Origin: a virus
Direction: 5' to 3' (one strand)
Length of the DNA stretch: 61,459 bases
IMG/VR virus record: IMGVR_UViG_3300032299_000267
Span: 1-61,459 of that record
The first letter of the stretch is position 1, and each line of letters starts with the position of its first letter. Shown here piece by piece: positions 25,955 through 35,488 of the stretch. The notes below the pieces were generated by a model, which was given only the letters and a program-made list of their open reading frames with translations, was not told the origin of the DNA and ran no database searches. Position numbers and translations under genes: made by a program.

Positions 25955-27412
25955 ATGTTTGGTGAAATAAATGCAATCCGTGCGCTTGCCACTAAGTACA
26001 GCAAACAGCAGTTAGCAAACTTAGCGCAGACTGGGCAGATTGAACCGCAGAAAGCGGTGCTTGCTGGGATGATGATTGACCGCATAGCCAAGACTGCTAT
26101 GGAGGCACCGCAGACTACTGTAGCTCAGGATGTATTGGGGCCAGCACCTACATCAGCGCAAGGTCAGATGCCGCCAGAGCAAATGCCCCCAGAGCAAATG
26201 CCGCAACAGCAGATGCCTCCTCAAATGGCTGCTGATGGTGGTCTTATGGGTATGTTGCCGCAAAGTCATGGAGTGGCATCATTAAATTCTAATATTCAGA
26301 ATATGGCGGGCGGCGGGATAGTTGCGTTTGCGGATGGCGGAACTCCAGAAGATATGGTTCGCGCTAGTCGTGCAGCAGATGCAGCTCTAGCGGGTATGCC
26401 AACGCAAGATGGATTAACACTACCTGGTGGTTTTAAGTTCCGTGAATACGCGCAACAACAACCTACAAATATTAAAACTGAGATAGCCAACATACGTGAG
26501 GCAGAACGTGAAGCTGGTGTGGACACGGATATGTATAGGCGCATGCGTGAAGAAGAGGGCGCTCGCAAAGAAGATCTTGCCAAGCAAAGAGAAGAAGCTA
26601 AAGGCATGGCTATACTTCGCGCTGGACTTGGATTAATGGGCGCTCGCAAGGGCCGTGAATTTGAGACGTTTAGCAGAACATCCCAGCAAGCATTGTCTGA
26701 GTATGGATCTTCTCTTAAAGAGATACGTGATACCGAAAGAGACATTAAGAAAACCCAGCGTGAATTAATGATGGCGGAAGATCGTGTTAAACGTGATATG
26801 TCAGGCAAAGCTAAACAAACAGTGGATGCTAAAGCCACAAGGCTTGAAGATTTGCAAATGCGGCAGACTGATCAGTTTAACAAAGCGGCGGAAAAATCAT
26901 CAGACTTATTTAGCGCGGAGCATATTAATAATGTAAATGCTATGAAATCTCTTGAAGTTGCAAAAATGTCTGGTGAATACCAACTTAAAGTTGCGCAAAT
27001 TCATGCGGCTACCGCTGGCAAACCAGGTGAGACAGAGAGATTACTCAACAGATACCACAATATTCTTGCTAAAGAAGGCCCAGAAGCTGCTAATAAATTT
27101 ATGGGTGATGTTGAGCGTGTGCGTGGCGCTGGCAAACCACAGAACATCATGTCATACGAAGAGGCATTTAAAAGTTTAGCTGCGTCTGATCCAACATTTG
27201 GCATGAAACCATTGGAAGAAAAAAGAAAACTAGCAATTGAGTTAATGCAATCAGATCCTATGAGGAGTGGCATGTCTGGGACAAATACAGTCTCTAATCC
27301 ATTTACGCCACCGCCAGCTGCTGTTTCGTATCTCAAAGCCAATCCAAATTTGGCTGCTGAATTTGATGCTAAATATGGAGCTGGCGCAGCTGCGCGTATT
27401 TTAGGGAAATAA
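25955..27412 (+). CDS. Internal-virion-type protein with GG[IV]VAFADGG module
   Basis: A 485-residue protein. Residues 70-90 are MPPEQ repeats; AADGGLMGML (about 90-100) and NMAGGGIVAFADGGTPED (116-133) repeat modules also found in the 1349-residue protein. Residues 165-300 are highly charged coiled coil (EKTQRELMMAEDRVKRDM), and the C-terminus resembles a helical domain ending AAARILGK. Likely a second ejection or core protein. Spacing to the neighbours is 2-3 bases. Confidence 0.65.
   Translation: MFGEINAIRALATKYSKQQLANLAQTGQIEPQKAVLAGMMIDRIAKTAMEAPQTTVAQDVLGPAPTSAQGQMPPEQMPPEQMPQQQMPPQMAADGGLMGMLPQSHGVASLNSNIQNMAGGGIVAFADGGTPEDMVRASRAADAALAGMPTQDGLTLPGGFKFREYAQQQPTNIKTEIANIREAEREAGVDTDMYRRMREEEGARKEDLAKQREEAKGMAILRAGLGLMGARKGREFETFSRTSQQALSEYGSSLKEIRDTERDIKKTQRELMMAEDRVKRDMSGKAKQTVDAKATRLEDLQMRQTDQFNKAAEKSSDLFSAEHINNVNAMKSLEVAKMSGEYQLKVAQIHAATAGKPGETERLLNRYHNILAKEGPEAANKFMGDVERVRGAGKPQNIMSYEEAFKSLAASDPTFGMKPLEEKRKLAIELMQSDPMRSGMSGTNTVSNPFTPPPAAVSYLKANPNLAAEFDAKYGAGAAARILGK
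26167..26228 (+). repeat. Short in-frame repeats encoding MPPEQ units
   Basis: Four tandem 15-18 bp units (ATGCCGCCAGAGCAA and variants) encode MPPEQ, MPPEQ, MPQQQ and MPPQ. They lie in the gene at 25955-27412. Confidence 0.75.
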
Positions 27413-27415
27413 TAT

Positions 27416-30400
27416 ATGGCAAACGCATTTGACCAGTTTGACGTTGCAGAAAAGGCTGGCAATCCGTTTGACCAGTTTGATGCCGTAAGTAAGCAAGCCA
27501 AACGTGAGCGCACCATGGGCGAGACTGCCAAAGACATAGGCGCTGGTCTAGTGTCTGGCGCTGGCGCTCTTACACAATTACCTGGTCAAATCTACGGTCT
27601 AGCTACAGGCGACTTCTCTGATACTGGATTGACTAAAGTCGGGCGCGAGATGCGCGAGTACGGCGAGTCTATGAAGTCAGAGGAGTTAAAGCGCAGGGAG
27701 CTAGAGCGCACGGCAAAGATTGCTGAAGCCAGCAAAGAAGGTCAAGTATCTGCTGGTGTTACAGCATTCATGGAGACTATTAAAGATCCCGCTCTTCTAT
27801 CAAACTTTATTGCAGAACAAGCTCCCAACCTGATCCCCGGTCTTGCGGTCGCTCGTGGCCTGCGTCTTGCAGGTGCTGGAGCGAAGGCGGCTACAGCTGG
27901 TGCGGTAGGCACAGGTGCTACGCAACAGGGCGCGGATATAGGTGCTGGAGCATACGAACAGTTGTACAAAGAGATGATATCTAAAGGTGTGCCAGATGAA
28001 GAGGCTGCTGGTAAAGCATTAGGATACGCCCGCGCTACTGGTGCTGCCGCTACTGTCATATCTGCTTTAGCCCAAAGATTGCCCGGAGGTCGCGCAATTG
28101 AAGAAGCTATGGCTAAAGTGCCAGGCAAGGGCAGTCGTTTAATAGGCGCTGTCAAAGGCGGCGCTGGCGAGACGGTCAGCGAGATGATTGAAGAGGGCGG
28201 CGGCAAGGTAGCCCAAAACTTGGCTATGAAGCAGATCAAGCCAGAGCAAAGCCTGACAGAGGGTTTGGGTGAGACTATGGGTATGGCTGCTGTTGGTGGT
28301 CTTGGCCTCGGCACTGCTGCTGGACTATCCCGTCGCGCTCAATCAGAAACTATTCCACCTGAAAAACAGACCACTGAAGAACAGTTAAAGCCAGTTGAAG
28401 AAAAACAAATTCCGTTATTGTTAGAGGGTAAAGGCGCATTTGTTCCCGTCGGTTTGCCAGATGGCTCTGTCGCTATGACAAGAGAGGATTTAGCAAAGTA
28501 CGAAGAAGAGCAGTTTCAAAAAAAATACGAACCGCAACCTGTAGAGCGTAGGGGTGATTTTGAGGAACCTACGGCGGAAGAGGTGGAGCGTCCTGCTTTG
28601 ACGTATGGTGAGGCAACCCAAGAAGTTGAGTACCTCAAGCAACAACCAAAGTCACCAGAAGTGCAAGCAAGGATTCAAGAGCTTCAAGGCATCAAGATGG
28701 ACATGATCATGGATGGCATACGCCGCAGCCGCGAACCTGTTCGTCCAGAGCTTGTTGAGCTTAGAAATCAAATGGAATCTGGCATTATTGCAGAGGACGA
28801 GACTACTGAGTTTATAAACCAAGCTTTAGCAGATTTTCGTCGCGCCACCTTAAAGCTTGAAAAAATTCCAACAACAGAAGCGCAAGCGGAAGTTAAGGAG
28901 TTAATTAAAGAAGCAAACGGTCTAGACAAACAGATCCGTTCCTTGCGCGGCCCAGTAACAGATAGGGCTGACGATTTGAAAACTGCACTTAGGGGTAAGC
29001 TTTATCCTGGTGAAGTTATTGATATCAGTCCTGAGAAAACAGTTAAATACTTAGCCGCTAAAGAAGGCAAGGCATCTTATTTAATTGCTGATTTAGTTTC
29101 AGACGGAATTTTAGACAGATGGCTTCCAGAGGAGAATAGACATACATCTCCTATGTTTGATGCGCAAGTGGCAGAAGAATTTATAAAAGACTTATTGCGG
29201 ACAGAAGAAGCCCAAGATCCTCGAAACAAAATACTGCCGTTTGAAACGCAAGATCAGATTGATAAGTTAAGTCAAGATCTTTCCAATCTTGATACGCGAA
29301 TTCAAGAATTAAAATCACCAGAAATAGTGCAGGAAGCAGTAGGAGAAATTCCAATTGAGGAGCGTCGCGCAGAAATAGAGCAGCTCGCTCCACAAGAAGG
29401 GTTTGTAGGAATTCAGGAACCTTTACCAGCACCACCCGAAGAACAAGTAAAGGATAAAGACGAATATTATCCAGATAAATATTTGAGCATTGAACCGCAA
29501 CGTGGCGTAGAAAAAACACCATCGTTCCGTCGTGAGGCTGCAAAATTAATTAAAACATACAACACGAACGATAAAATGACTGCCGAATATGCAATGTCAG
29601 CTATTGGTCGCATATATGACAGAACTAAAACTGAAGAAAATATTAAGCCACGCCGTCGTGGAGCAACATGGATTCGTCGCAAACTCTTAGAAGCTGTTGA
29701 TGAAGGTGTATTAGATGAAAGGGCGCTTGATTTTGCTGAATGGCTAATTAAACAAAACCCTGCGTTAGTAGAAGATTTAGCTATAGCAGTTCAAACGGCT
29801 AAAGAAGGAAATGAGGCATCAGGAGGATACAATCCTTTTGGTAGGATGTTTACTTTGTTTAAAGGGCGGGCGTCAGAAAAAACTGCGGTGCATGAAATAC
29901 TGCATCACATGGAACGCATGATGCCTGAAAATGTCCAAGATGAAATACGTAAGCTGTGGATAAAGAACTTTATAAAAGCAAACAAAGAAGCTTCAAAAAG
30001 TACCAATGAAAACGTAAAAAGTTTTTTCAATACCCTTAACAACTATCACTTTGGTGGTGGCGCTCAATCAGAAACACAATTTAGATCAGCTTTGCAAATG
30101 ATTTCGGATGGCAAAGTTCCATCTCAATATTATCAGTACGCAAATGCTTCAGAGTTCTGGGCAGTAAATGCTACTGACATTATGTCTAAGCGTTTTGAGG
30201 CAAAGCAAGGTGTGATCAATAGCTTGCGTAATTGGTTAAGTGAGTTTGTGCAATACATAAAAGATGCGTTTGGCTTTACTTCTAATGCGCCAATTATTAA
30301 AGCTTTGGATAGCCTAATAAAAGGTGACGGTAAATTTAAGAGTCAGACTATGCTTGGAACTGCAACTACGTATGAAAGCATTGCTGGCAAAGCCAAAGAT

Positions 30401-33127
30401 ATAGCGCAGAAAGCTTTGCAGAAGCGCACCTTGCCTAAGAGCCAGTTCGACGGCGTGTCAGACGAATACTACGATGCACTTAAGCCAATCTTCGCCCCAG
30501 AAAAGAATACGATCATCGACAAGATTGAGGGTATGCAGAATGACTTCTGGAAAAAACTTGCGCAGGGCATAGCAGACCAGTACCGTTCCATCAAAGATAT
30601 ATCTGAAGATGCGTACATGAAAGCTCGCATGTCCAAGACTGTGGACGGTGCGCTAGAAGGCATTCTATTTAATGGAGAAGTTAAGCTGACTGACGGCGCT
30701 CTTGATATTGCCAAGGATACTAAAGGATTATTCAAGGCACTAGAACCTGTTGGGCAGGAAGTAGATCGCTATCAGATATGGGTTGCTCTAAACCGTGATG
30801 CACAACTGGTTGCACAAGGCAAAGCACCATCTGTAAGTAAAGATATTGTTCGCCGCCGCAATGAATTAGCGCAAGGAAAGATTGGAGATAAATCTAGGCT
30901 TGATGTTTACCGACAAGTACAAAAGGATATGAACAAATTAAACCGTTCTGTTCTTGGTGTTGCTTACAAGCAAGGAATTATTGATAGAACTGCGTATAAA
31001 GTTTACGCCCGCGATATCAACTACATTCCGTTCTACAAGGTGATGGATGAGAATGGCGACGTTCAGGCGGCAGCAACTAAGTCGGGGTTGGTTAACCAAT
31101 ACTTTTCTAAAGCGCTAAAGGGTGGAGAGAAGCCTTTCGGCGATCTAATGGAGAACACTTTGCGCAACTGGAGTCATATCCTGTCTGCGTCCATGAAGAA
31201 CGAAGCTGCTAATGCCACCATCCGTGCGGCGCTAGATTTAGATGCAGCATTTCCTAACTTAAAAGTTGGGTTGGATTGGCGTGATGGGAAGGTGTATAGC
31301 GCAAAGACAGGTCAGTTGGTAGGTGACGGCAAATTAAAGCCTGAGTACACCACTAGCGGCAAGGGCACTATCAAAACAATGATCAATGGTACCCCAGCAT
31401 ACTTTGACGTTAAAGAACCATTGTTGCTTGAGTCCATCATGTCTATTGGCTACATGGGGCCTAAGTCTAAGTTCTTGGATGTTGCTCGTAACTTTAAAAA
31501 CATGCTGCAATTTGGTGTAACGCTGTCTCCGGCATTTAAAATTCGTAACTTATTCCGTGATTCTATATCCGCTATGGCGGTTACAGATTTAAAGAGAAAT
31601 CCATTTGCGAATGTAATTGACAACTGGGCTTCTACTGATAAAAATAATCCTGCGCATATATCCGCTCTTGCTGGCGGAGCTATCTTTAATTTTGGATCTG
31701 CTTACGAAGGTGACCAGGCTAAATTAATTAAAAGGTTATTAGACAGCGGTGTGCGCGGAGATACTATTTTAGACAGCGAAAAGAAAATAAAAGCTGGTTT
31801 ACTAAAAGCTTGGAACAAGTATCAGGAATACGGTAACAAGTCAGAAGCTGCTAACCGCATGGCTCTGTACAACCAACTTAAAGAAACAGTTAATCCAGAA
31901 ACAGGTAAAAATTACACTCATTTGGAAGCGTCCTTTTATGCCAGGGATATGCTAGATTTCTCTATGCAAGGCGCGTGGCCTGCGTTCCGTTTGGTCACTC
32001 AAGTAGTGCCATTCTTAAACGCCCGTGTGCAAGGGCTGTACAAGCTTGGCAGGGACGGCATCATTCCTACTAGCAGGGTTATATACAACACTATTACTGG
32101 CAAGCCTGACGAATCTACCAAGTCAGACAAAAAACGCGCAGAACAATTCAGTATTGTTATGGGTGCTGTAGCTCTAGCTTCTTTGATGCTGTACATGGCA
32201 TTCAAAGATGATGAAGAGTTTAAGAAACGCGAACAATGGGACAGGGATAACTTCTGGTGGTTCAAACTGCCAGGCATGGATGCAGCGTTCCGTGTACCTA
32301 AGCCATTTGAGATTGGTGCTTTAGGCACGGTTGCCGAGCGCGTTGCAGAGCAGATAATGGATCAAGGTGTAGAAGGTAAAGTTTTTGGACAAAGCTTATC
32401 CCGCATGATGACGGATACATTTGCCATCAACCCAACGCCACAGATATTTAAGCCATTGATTGATCTTTACTCTAATAAAGACAGCTTCACCGGCGCGCCT
32501 ATTGAGACAGCAGGAATGGAAAGACTTTCCAAGGCTGAACGCATAGCGGATAGGACAAGTCCTTTGGCAATAGCTTTATCCCAGGTATCTAACGTATTCC
32601 TGCCTGAGTCTATGGAAGTCTCACCAGTACAAGCTGATTACACAATTAAGGCGTATTTTGGCTGGCTAGGCGGTACTATATCTTCCGCATCACACTACGC
32701 CGTTATGCCGTTTTCTAAGTCCGCATACCCAGATGCTAACTGGACTGAAACTATGTCTATGGGATTTATTAAAACTCTACCGGCTACGCAGTCTAAGTAT
32801 GTGACTGCCTTCTACGAAAACAACAAAGAGATTAGCCAGGCTTATGCTGACATGCGGCACTTTGCGCAGCTAGGTCAGGCGGATAAAGTGCAGGAGATCT
32901 TGAAGGAGAAGGGCGACAAGATTGCTATGGCTAAGTTTTATGACAATGCTTCTAAAGATATGTCAAAGATGCGCCAAGCTATTCAAGCCATACGTAACGA
33001 CGAGAATATGTCTGGCGCTCAGAAGAAGGAAGAGATTGACCGCATGAAGGTTTTGATTGGAGAGGTTGCCAAACAAATGGAAGAAGCAAGGCTTATGGTT
33101 AAGAAGCAGTACGCAGCCTCTCAATAG
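27416..33127 (+). CDS. Giant ejection/polyvalent protein with HExxHH and LPD38-like region
   Basis: A 1903-residue protein, the largest here. It starts with two NxFDQFD repeats (residues 3-25). Glycine-zipper hydrophobic regions lie at about 125-185 and 280-305. A metallopeptidase-type motif HEILHH is at 826-831. A transmembrane segment (FSIVMGAVALASLMLYMAF) lies near 1577-1596 and is followed by a region to about 1800 that matches my memory of the LPD38 domain of large polyvalent phage proteins. The last 90 residues are charged helices. It probably enters the host with the DNA and combines membrane channel and hydrolase functions. Its 3' end overlaps the convergent HNH gene by 29 bases. Confidence 0.72.
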   Translation: MANAFDQFDVAEKAGNPFDQFDAVSKQAKRERTMGETAKDIGAGLVSGAGALTQLPGQIYGLATGDFSDTGLTKVGREMREYGESMKSEELKRRELERTAKIAEASKEGQVSAGVTAFMETIKDPALLSNFIAEQAPNLIPGLAVARGLRLAGAGAKAATAGAVGTGATQQGADIGAGAYEQLYKEMISKGVPDEEAAGKALGYARATGAAATVISALAQRLPGGRAIEEAMAKVPGKGSRLIGAVKGGAGETVSEMIEEGGGKVAQNLAMKQIKPEQSLTEGLGETMGMAAVGGLGLGTAAGLSRRAQSETIPPEKQTTEEQLKPVEEKQIPLLLEGKGAFVPVGLPDGSVAMTREDLAKYEEEQFQKKYEPQPVERRGDFEEPTAEEVERPALTYGEATQEVEYLKQQPKSPEVQARIQELQGIKMDMIMDGIRRSREPVRPELVELRNQMESGIIAEDETTEFINQALADFRRATLKLEKIPTTEAQAEVKELIKEANGLDKQIRSLRGPVTDRADDLKTALRGKLYPGEVIDISPEKTVKYLAAKEGKASYLIADLVSDGILDRWLPEENRHTSPMFDAQVAEEFIKDLLRTEEAQDPRNKILPFETQDQIDKLSQDLSNLDTRIQELKSPEIVQEAVGEIPIEERRAEIEQLAPQEGFVGIQEPLPAPPEEQVKDKDEYYPDKYLSIEPQRGVEKTPSFRREAAKLIKTYNTNDKMTAEYAMSAIGRIYDRTKTEENIKPRRRGATWIRRKLLEAVDEGVLDERALDFAEWLIKQNPALVEDLAIAVQTAKEGNEASGGYNPFGRMFTLFKGRASEKTAVHEILHHMERMMPENVQDEIRKLWIKNFIKANKEASKSTNENVKSFFNTLNNYHFGGGAQSETQFRSALQMISDGKVPSQYYQYANASEFWAVNATDIMSKRFEAKQGVINSLRNWLSEFVQYIKDAFGFTSNAPIIKALDSLIKGDGKFKSQTMLGTATTYESIAGKAKDIAQKALQKRTLPKSQFDGVSDEYYDALKPIFAPEKNTIIDKIEGMQNDFWKKLAQGIADQYRSIKDISEDAYMKARMSKTVDGALEGILFNGEVKLTDGALDIAKDTKGLFKALEPVGQEVDRYQIWVALNRDAQLVAQGKAPSVSKDIVRRRNELAQGKIGDKSRLDVYRQVQKDMNKLNRSVLGVAYKQGIIDRTAYKVYARDINYIPFYKVMDENGDVQAAATKSGLVNQYFSKALKGGEKPFGDLMENTLRNWSHILSASMKNEAANATIRAALDLDAAFPNLKVGLDWRDGKVYSAKTGQLVGDGKLKPEYTTSGKGTIKTMINGTPAYFDVKEPLLLESIMSIGYMGPKSKFLDVARNFKNMLQFGVTLSPAFKIRNLFRDSISAMAVTDLKRNPFANVIDNWASTDKNNPAHISALAGGAIFNFGSAYEGDQAKLIKRLLDSGVRGDTILDSEKKIKAGLLKAWNKYQEYGNKSEAANRMALYNQLKETVNPETGKNYTHLEASFYARDMLDFSMQGAWPAFRLVTQVVPFLNARVQGLYKLGRDGIIPTSRVIYNTITGKPDESTKSDKKRAEQFSIVMGAVALASLMLYMAFKDDEEFKKREQWDRDNFWWFKLPGMDAAFRVPKPFEIGALGTVAERVAEQIMDQGVEGKVFGQSLSRMMTDTFAINPTPQIFKPLIDLYSNKDSFTGAPIETAGMERLSKAERIADRTSPLAIALSQVSNVFLPESMEVSPVQADYTIKAYFGWLGGTISSASHYAVMPFSKSAYPDANWTETMSMGFIKTLPATQSKYVTAFYENNKEISQAYADMRHFAQLGQADKVQEILKEKGDKIAMAKFYDNASKDMSKMRQAIQAIRNDENMSGAQKKEEIDRMKVLIGEVAKQMEEARLMVKKQYAASQ

Positions 33128-33383
33128 TCATTGCCATGAGATCCCACTCTGAAAGTTTATACCGTGTATAGAATCCCCTGCTACCTAACCCATGGTAACC
33201 TGACTTTCCAACATGGTGTTCTGGACACAGGGGGATCACCAGCCAATCTGATGCCCGCTGCGCCCCACCCACTGCGTCGCGGGGATGGTGGAGAACGGCA
33301 GGGGAATACCCGTTCCCAAGGTGGTGACACATCACGCACCCTATGCCAGCTACTTCGTTCATATACTCTTTAACTGTCTTCAC
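33099..33383 (-). CDS. Ref-type HNH-like nuclease (RecA-dependent nuclease family)
   Basis: A 94-residue protein with CVMCHH (16-21), an internal LHHPRD (31-36) and LCPEHH (52-57), then GYHGLGSRGFYTRY. This Cys/His arrangement is that of small phage HNH proteins of the Ref / RecA-dependent nuclease type. Phage P1 Ref cuts RecA-coated D-loops and boosts recombination. It is the last gene of the leftward operon and its 3' end overlaps the giant virion gene. The family match is from motif spacing, not a search. Confidence 0.72.
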   Translation of the reverse strand: MKTVKEYMNEVAGIGCVMCHHLGNGYSPAVLHHPRDAVGGAQRASDWLVIPLCPEHHVGKSGYHGLGSRGFYTRYKLSEWDLMAMTIERLRTAS

Positions 33384-33567
33384 GAAATCTCTTTGGTAGT
33401 TTGTAGGTTTTATCCCAAGTTTCCTGTGGGATTTCTATAGACGAAAACTTGTGGTCGCATTCCCTGCATACACGCTGGCGTTGCACAAAGTCAAACGTGT
33501 CTGTTATGTCTCTGTACTTGCGCGTGTCTGTAACTTTGGTCGGACTATCGCACAATGGGCACCACAT
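33370..33567 (-). CDS. NrdR-like zinc-ribbon protein (no ATP cone)
   Basis: A 65-residue protein: MWCPLC (two Cys, residues 3 and 6), TKVTDTR, QRQRVCRECDHKFSSIE (two Cys at 33 and 36). This is the exact plan of the NrdR zinc ribbon (CPxC..xxVxDTR..RRRxCxxCxxRFTTxE), but the ATP-cone domain that follows in NrdR is absent. NrdR represses ribonucleotide reductase genes by binding DNA; a stand-alone ribbon might compete with or mimic it, which is inference. Overlaps both neighbours. Confidence 0.72.
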   Translation of the reverse strand: MWCPLCDSPTKVTDTRKYRDITDTFDFVQRQRVCRECDHKFSSIEIPQETWDKTYKLPKRFREDS

Positions 33568-33724
33568 TCTTTTTCCTCGCTTCTATCTTAGCTAAACATT
33601 CCTTACAAACCCAGCGTGGGCTGCCCCTAGTTTGCTTCATCCCGCCGCCGTCCAATGGTTTAAACGTGTTGCAGTAGGCGCAGTATTTACGGTCGTAGTT
33701 CATTCGTTTTCGCCATAGACTCAT
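33545..33724 (-). CDS. Short double-CxxC protein
   Basis: A reading frame missed by a 60-residue cut-off. From ATG 33724 it has 59 residues; from ATG 33703 it has 52. It contains YCAYC and VCKEC, two CxxC pairs about 23 residues apart, and a basic C-terminal helix (AKIEARKKN). A small zinc ribbon is likely. Its 3' end overlaps the NrdR-like gene by 23 bases, and it starts just after the epimerase stop, so it fits the operon. Start choice is uncertain because neither site has a clear Shine-Dalgarno. Confidence 0.6.
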   Translation of the reverse strand: MSLWRKRMNYDRKYCAYCNTFKPLDGGGMKQTRGSPRWVCKECLAKIEARKKNVVPIVR

Positions 33725-33731
33725 TTAAGTA

Positions 33732-34649
33732 TTATTTTGTTTCTAACAAAATATCCGCAGCGCGTTTAATGTTTTCCCAAGAATCGTACCGAGGACTATA
33801 CCCAAATTGCTCTGCTGTACGATTTAAAGAATAGTAAAAAGGCTTTAGTCCTGTTGGCATAACAAATGTAGGATCAGTTATTTCAAACCTCATTCCATAA
33901 TCACGCTGCATGTAATCTAATAACGTATTTTTAGTAATAAGTCCCCGTGTGTAACAGTCCAATGCGCCGTTAGCCCCTGGCGAGATAAGTATTTGCGTCA
34001 ACAGATGCCCCAAATCTTCTGGCCCTATAAAGTCTCGCGTAGGGTTCATCATATTCACAGGCATGACTTCGCTGTTCTTAACTGAACGAATCATATTCAT
34101 CGCCATGAAGTTCAAATTAATATCCTGTGTGCCGCTGATGTAATTAAACACACGCACATCCACTATGTTTTTGTCTCGCAGCGTGCGATGCCTAACCTCT
34201 GCTTGATGCTTGGCTAAACCATAATAGTGTTGTGGTTGTGGGCTAGTTGGAAACGTAACTTTTGTATCCAGCCCCGCAGGCGCAATATCAAACGCGTCAC
34301 CATACGCTGCTCCACTACTAATAAAAATGTATTTGGTGTTAGGGCGTCGCAAAAACCGCAGTGCGAGCTGGTCGTATTTATTAGTAATGGAGAATATCTC
34401 AGCGCCCATCGCTGTTATTTTAGATGGATCACCCATACCTACAAAATTAATCACCGCATCTACATACCACTGCACATCATTCAGTAAATGGCAGCCATAT
34501 GATAGGTATTCGCGCAACCCTGTCTCTCGCATAAACGCATCAACTTCTGTTGGTTTACGAGAAAACAACAACAACGCGTGGTTATCTTGCAGCTGTAAAA
34601 TAAAATCTTTAGCAAGCTGACTTGTCGCGCCTAGTATTGCAATTCTCAT
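33732..34649 (-). CDS. NAD-dependent epimerase / dehydratase (extended SDR)
   Basis: A 305-residue extended short-chain dehydrogenase. I chose ATG 34649, overlapping the transketolase-subunit stop (ATGA). The Rossmann loop is GATSQLA at 7-13 and the catalytic pair is in HYYGLAKHQAE (YxxxK). Typical substrates are nucleotide sugars: epimerases, reductases or dehydratases in deoxysugar pathways. Following a split transketolase and RfbH, it most likely reduces or epimerises the keto product of that pathway. The GxxGxxA first loop is slightly off consensus. Confidence 0.8.
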   Translation of the reverse strand: MRIAILGATSQLAKDFILQLQDNHALLLFSRKPTEVDAFMRETGLREYLSYGCHLLNDVQWYVDAVINFVGMGDPSKITAMGAEIFSITNKYDQLALRFLRRPNTKYIFISSGAAYGDAFDIAPAGLDTKVTFPTSPQPQHYYGLAKHQAEVRHRTLRDKNIVDVRVFNYISGTQDINLNFMAMNMIRSVKNSEVMPVNMMNPTRDFIGPEDLGHLLTQILISPGANGALDCYTRGLITKNTLLDYMQRDYGMRFEITDPTFVMPTGLKPFYYSLNRTAEQFGYSPRYDSWENIKRAADILLETK

Positions 34650-35488
34650 AGACCACCTGCCCTTAACATTTCTTCTGTCGTACCAACCATGCCGCATACT
34701 TTATGGTCGAGTGCTTTTATATTTACATAACAATCCGCTTCCTTTAACCAACTACCAAATCCTCCATCTTCTAAGTGATCCTCTATAGAAATAATATTTT
34801 TATGATCACTTTGTTCTAACTGCATAGCTTTGTATTTCATGCCCCACAAAGGTATGGTGTATTGCTTTGCGTATGGGTATATGCGTGTAGCTATAGATGC
34901 TGCGGTTCCTGTCGTTACTATTGTGCGGTCTGAGTCGTCAACTTCTTTATCAACGCGCACCCACTTGCCAGGCCATACGACAGGAATATCTTTGTGTATC
35001 TCAGGCTCACCGCCTCTACCCAAACGCAGATAGCTAGGCTGTGGACACTCAATAAGGTAGCGCATACACGCGCTAGTTTCGTTGTCATCGCATGGCGCAG
35101 CAATCAACATGTTAGGCATCGAGCGCATCAACGCATAGTCCTGCACCGTATGGTGTGAGTAGCCCATAGCACCGTATGCCAGACCACCACCAACTGATAC
35201 CACAGTCACAGGTAGGTTGTGATAGTCAACATCGTTTCTAATCTGCTCTGCGCATCTAAATGTAGAGAAGTTGCCGATGCTATAGACAAACACATGATAG
35301 CCCTCTGCTGCCATGCCAGCGGCCATGCCCATCATGTTCTGCTCTGCTACACCGGCGTTGATGAAATTGTTAGGGAAGCGTTTAGCAAACTCCTCAACAA
35401 CACCCCAACCCAAGTCACCTGTGATTAGCATAATGGGTCTGCCTAATACAACGCCAGCAGTTAGTTGTTCCATGAATGACTTACGCAT
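34646..35488 (-). CDS. Transketolase-like protein, C-terminal (pyrimidine-binding) subunit
   Basis: A 280-residue protein corresponding to the second half of transketolase or DXP-synthase enzymes. It has the PYR domain with catalytic Glu49 in NAGVAEQNMMGMAAGMA, a middle typical of the family, and the C-terminal regulatory fold (RTIVTTGTAASIATRIYPYA, IISIEDHLEDGGFGSWL). It works with the product of the next upstream gene, overlapping by 8 bases, to form a TPP-dependent enzyme that moves two-carbon units. In sugar clusters such split enzymes are thought to act on keto-sugars; here the donor and acceptor are unknown. Confidence 0.85.
   Translation of the reverse strand: MRKSFMEQLTAGVVLGRPIMLITGDLGWGVVEEFAKRFPNNFINAGVAEQNMMGMAAGMAAEGYHVFVYSIGNFSTFRCAEQIRNDVDYHNLPVTVVSVGGGLAYGAMGYSHHTVQDYALMRSMPNMLIAAPCDDNETSACMRYLIECPQPSYLRLGRGGEPEIHKDIPVVWPGKWVRVDKEVDDSDRTIVTTGTAASIATRIYPYAKQYTIPLWGMKYKAMQLEQSDHKNIISIEDHLEDGGFGSWLKEADCYVNIKALDHKVCGMVGTTEEMLRAGGL

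Noticed and set aside
27742-28314. 190-residue minus-strand open frame within the giant ejection gene
   Set aside because: Ala/Pro/Arg bias fits a shadow of the plus-strand coding sequence; no leader or partner genes.
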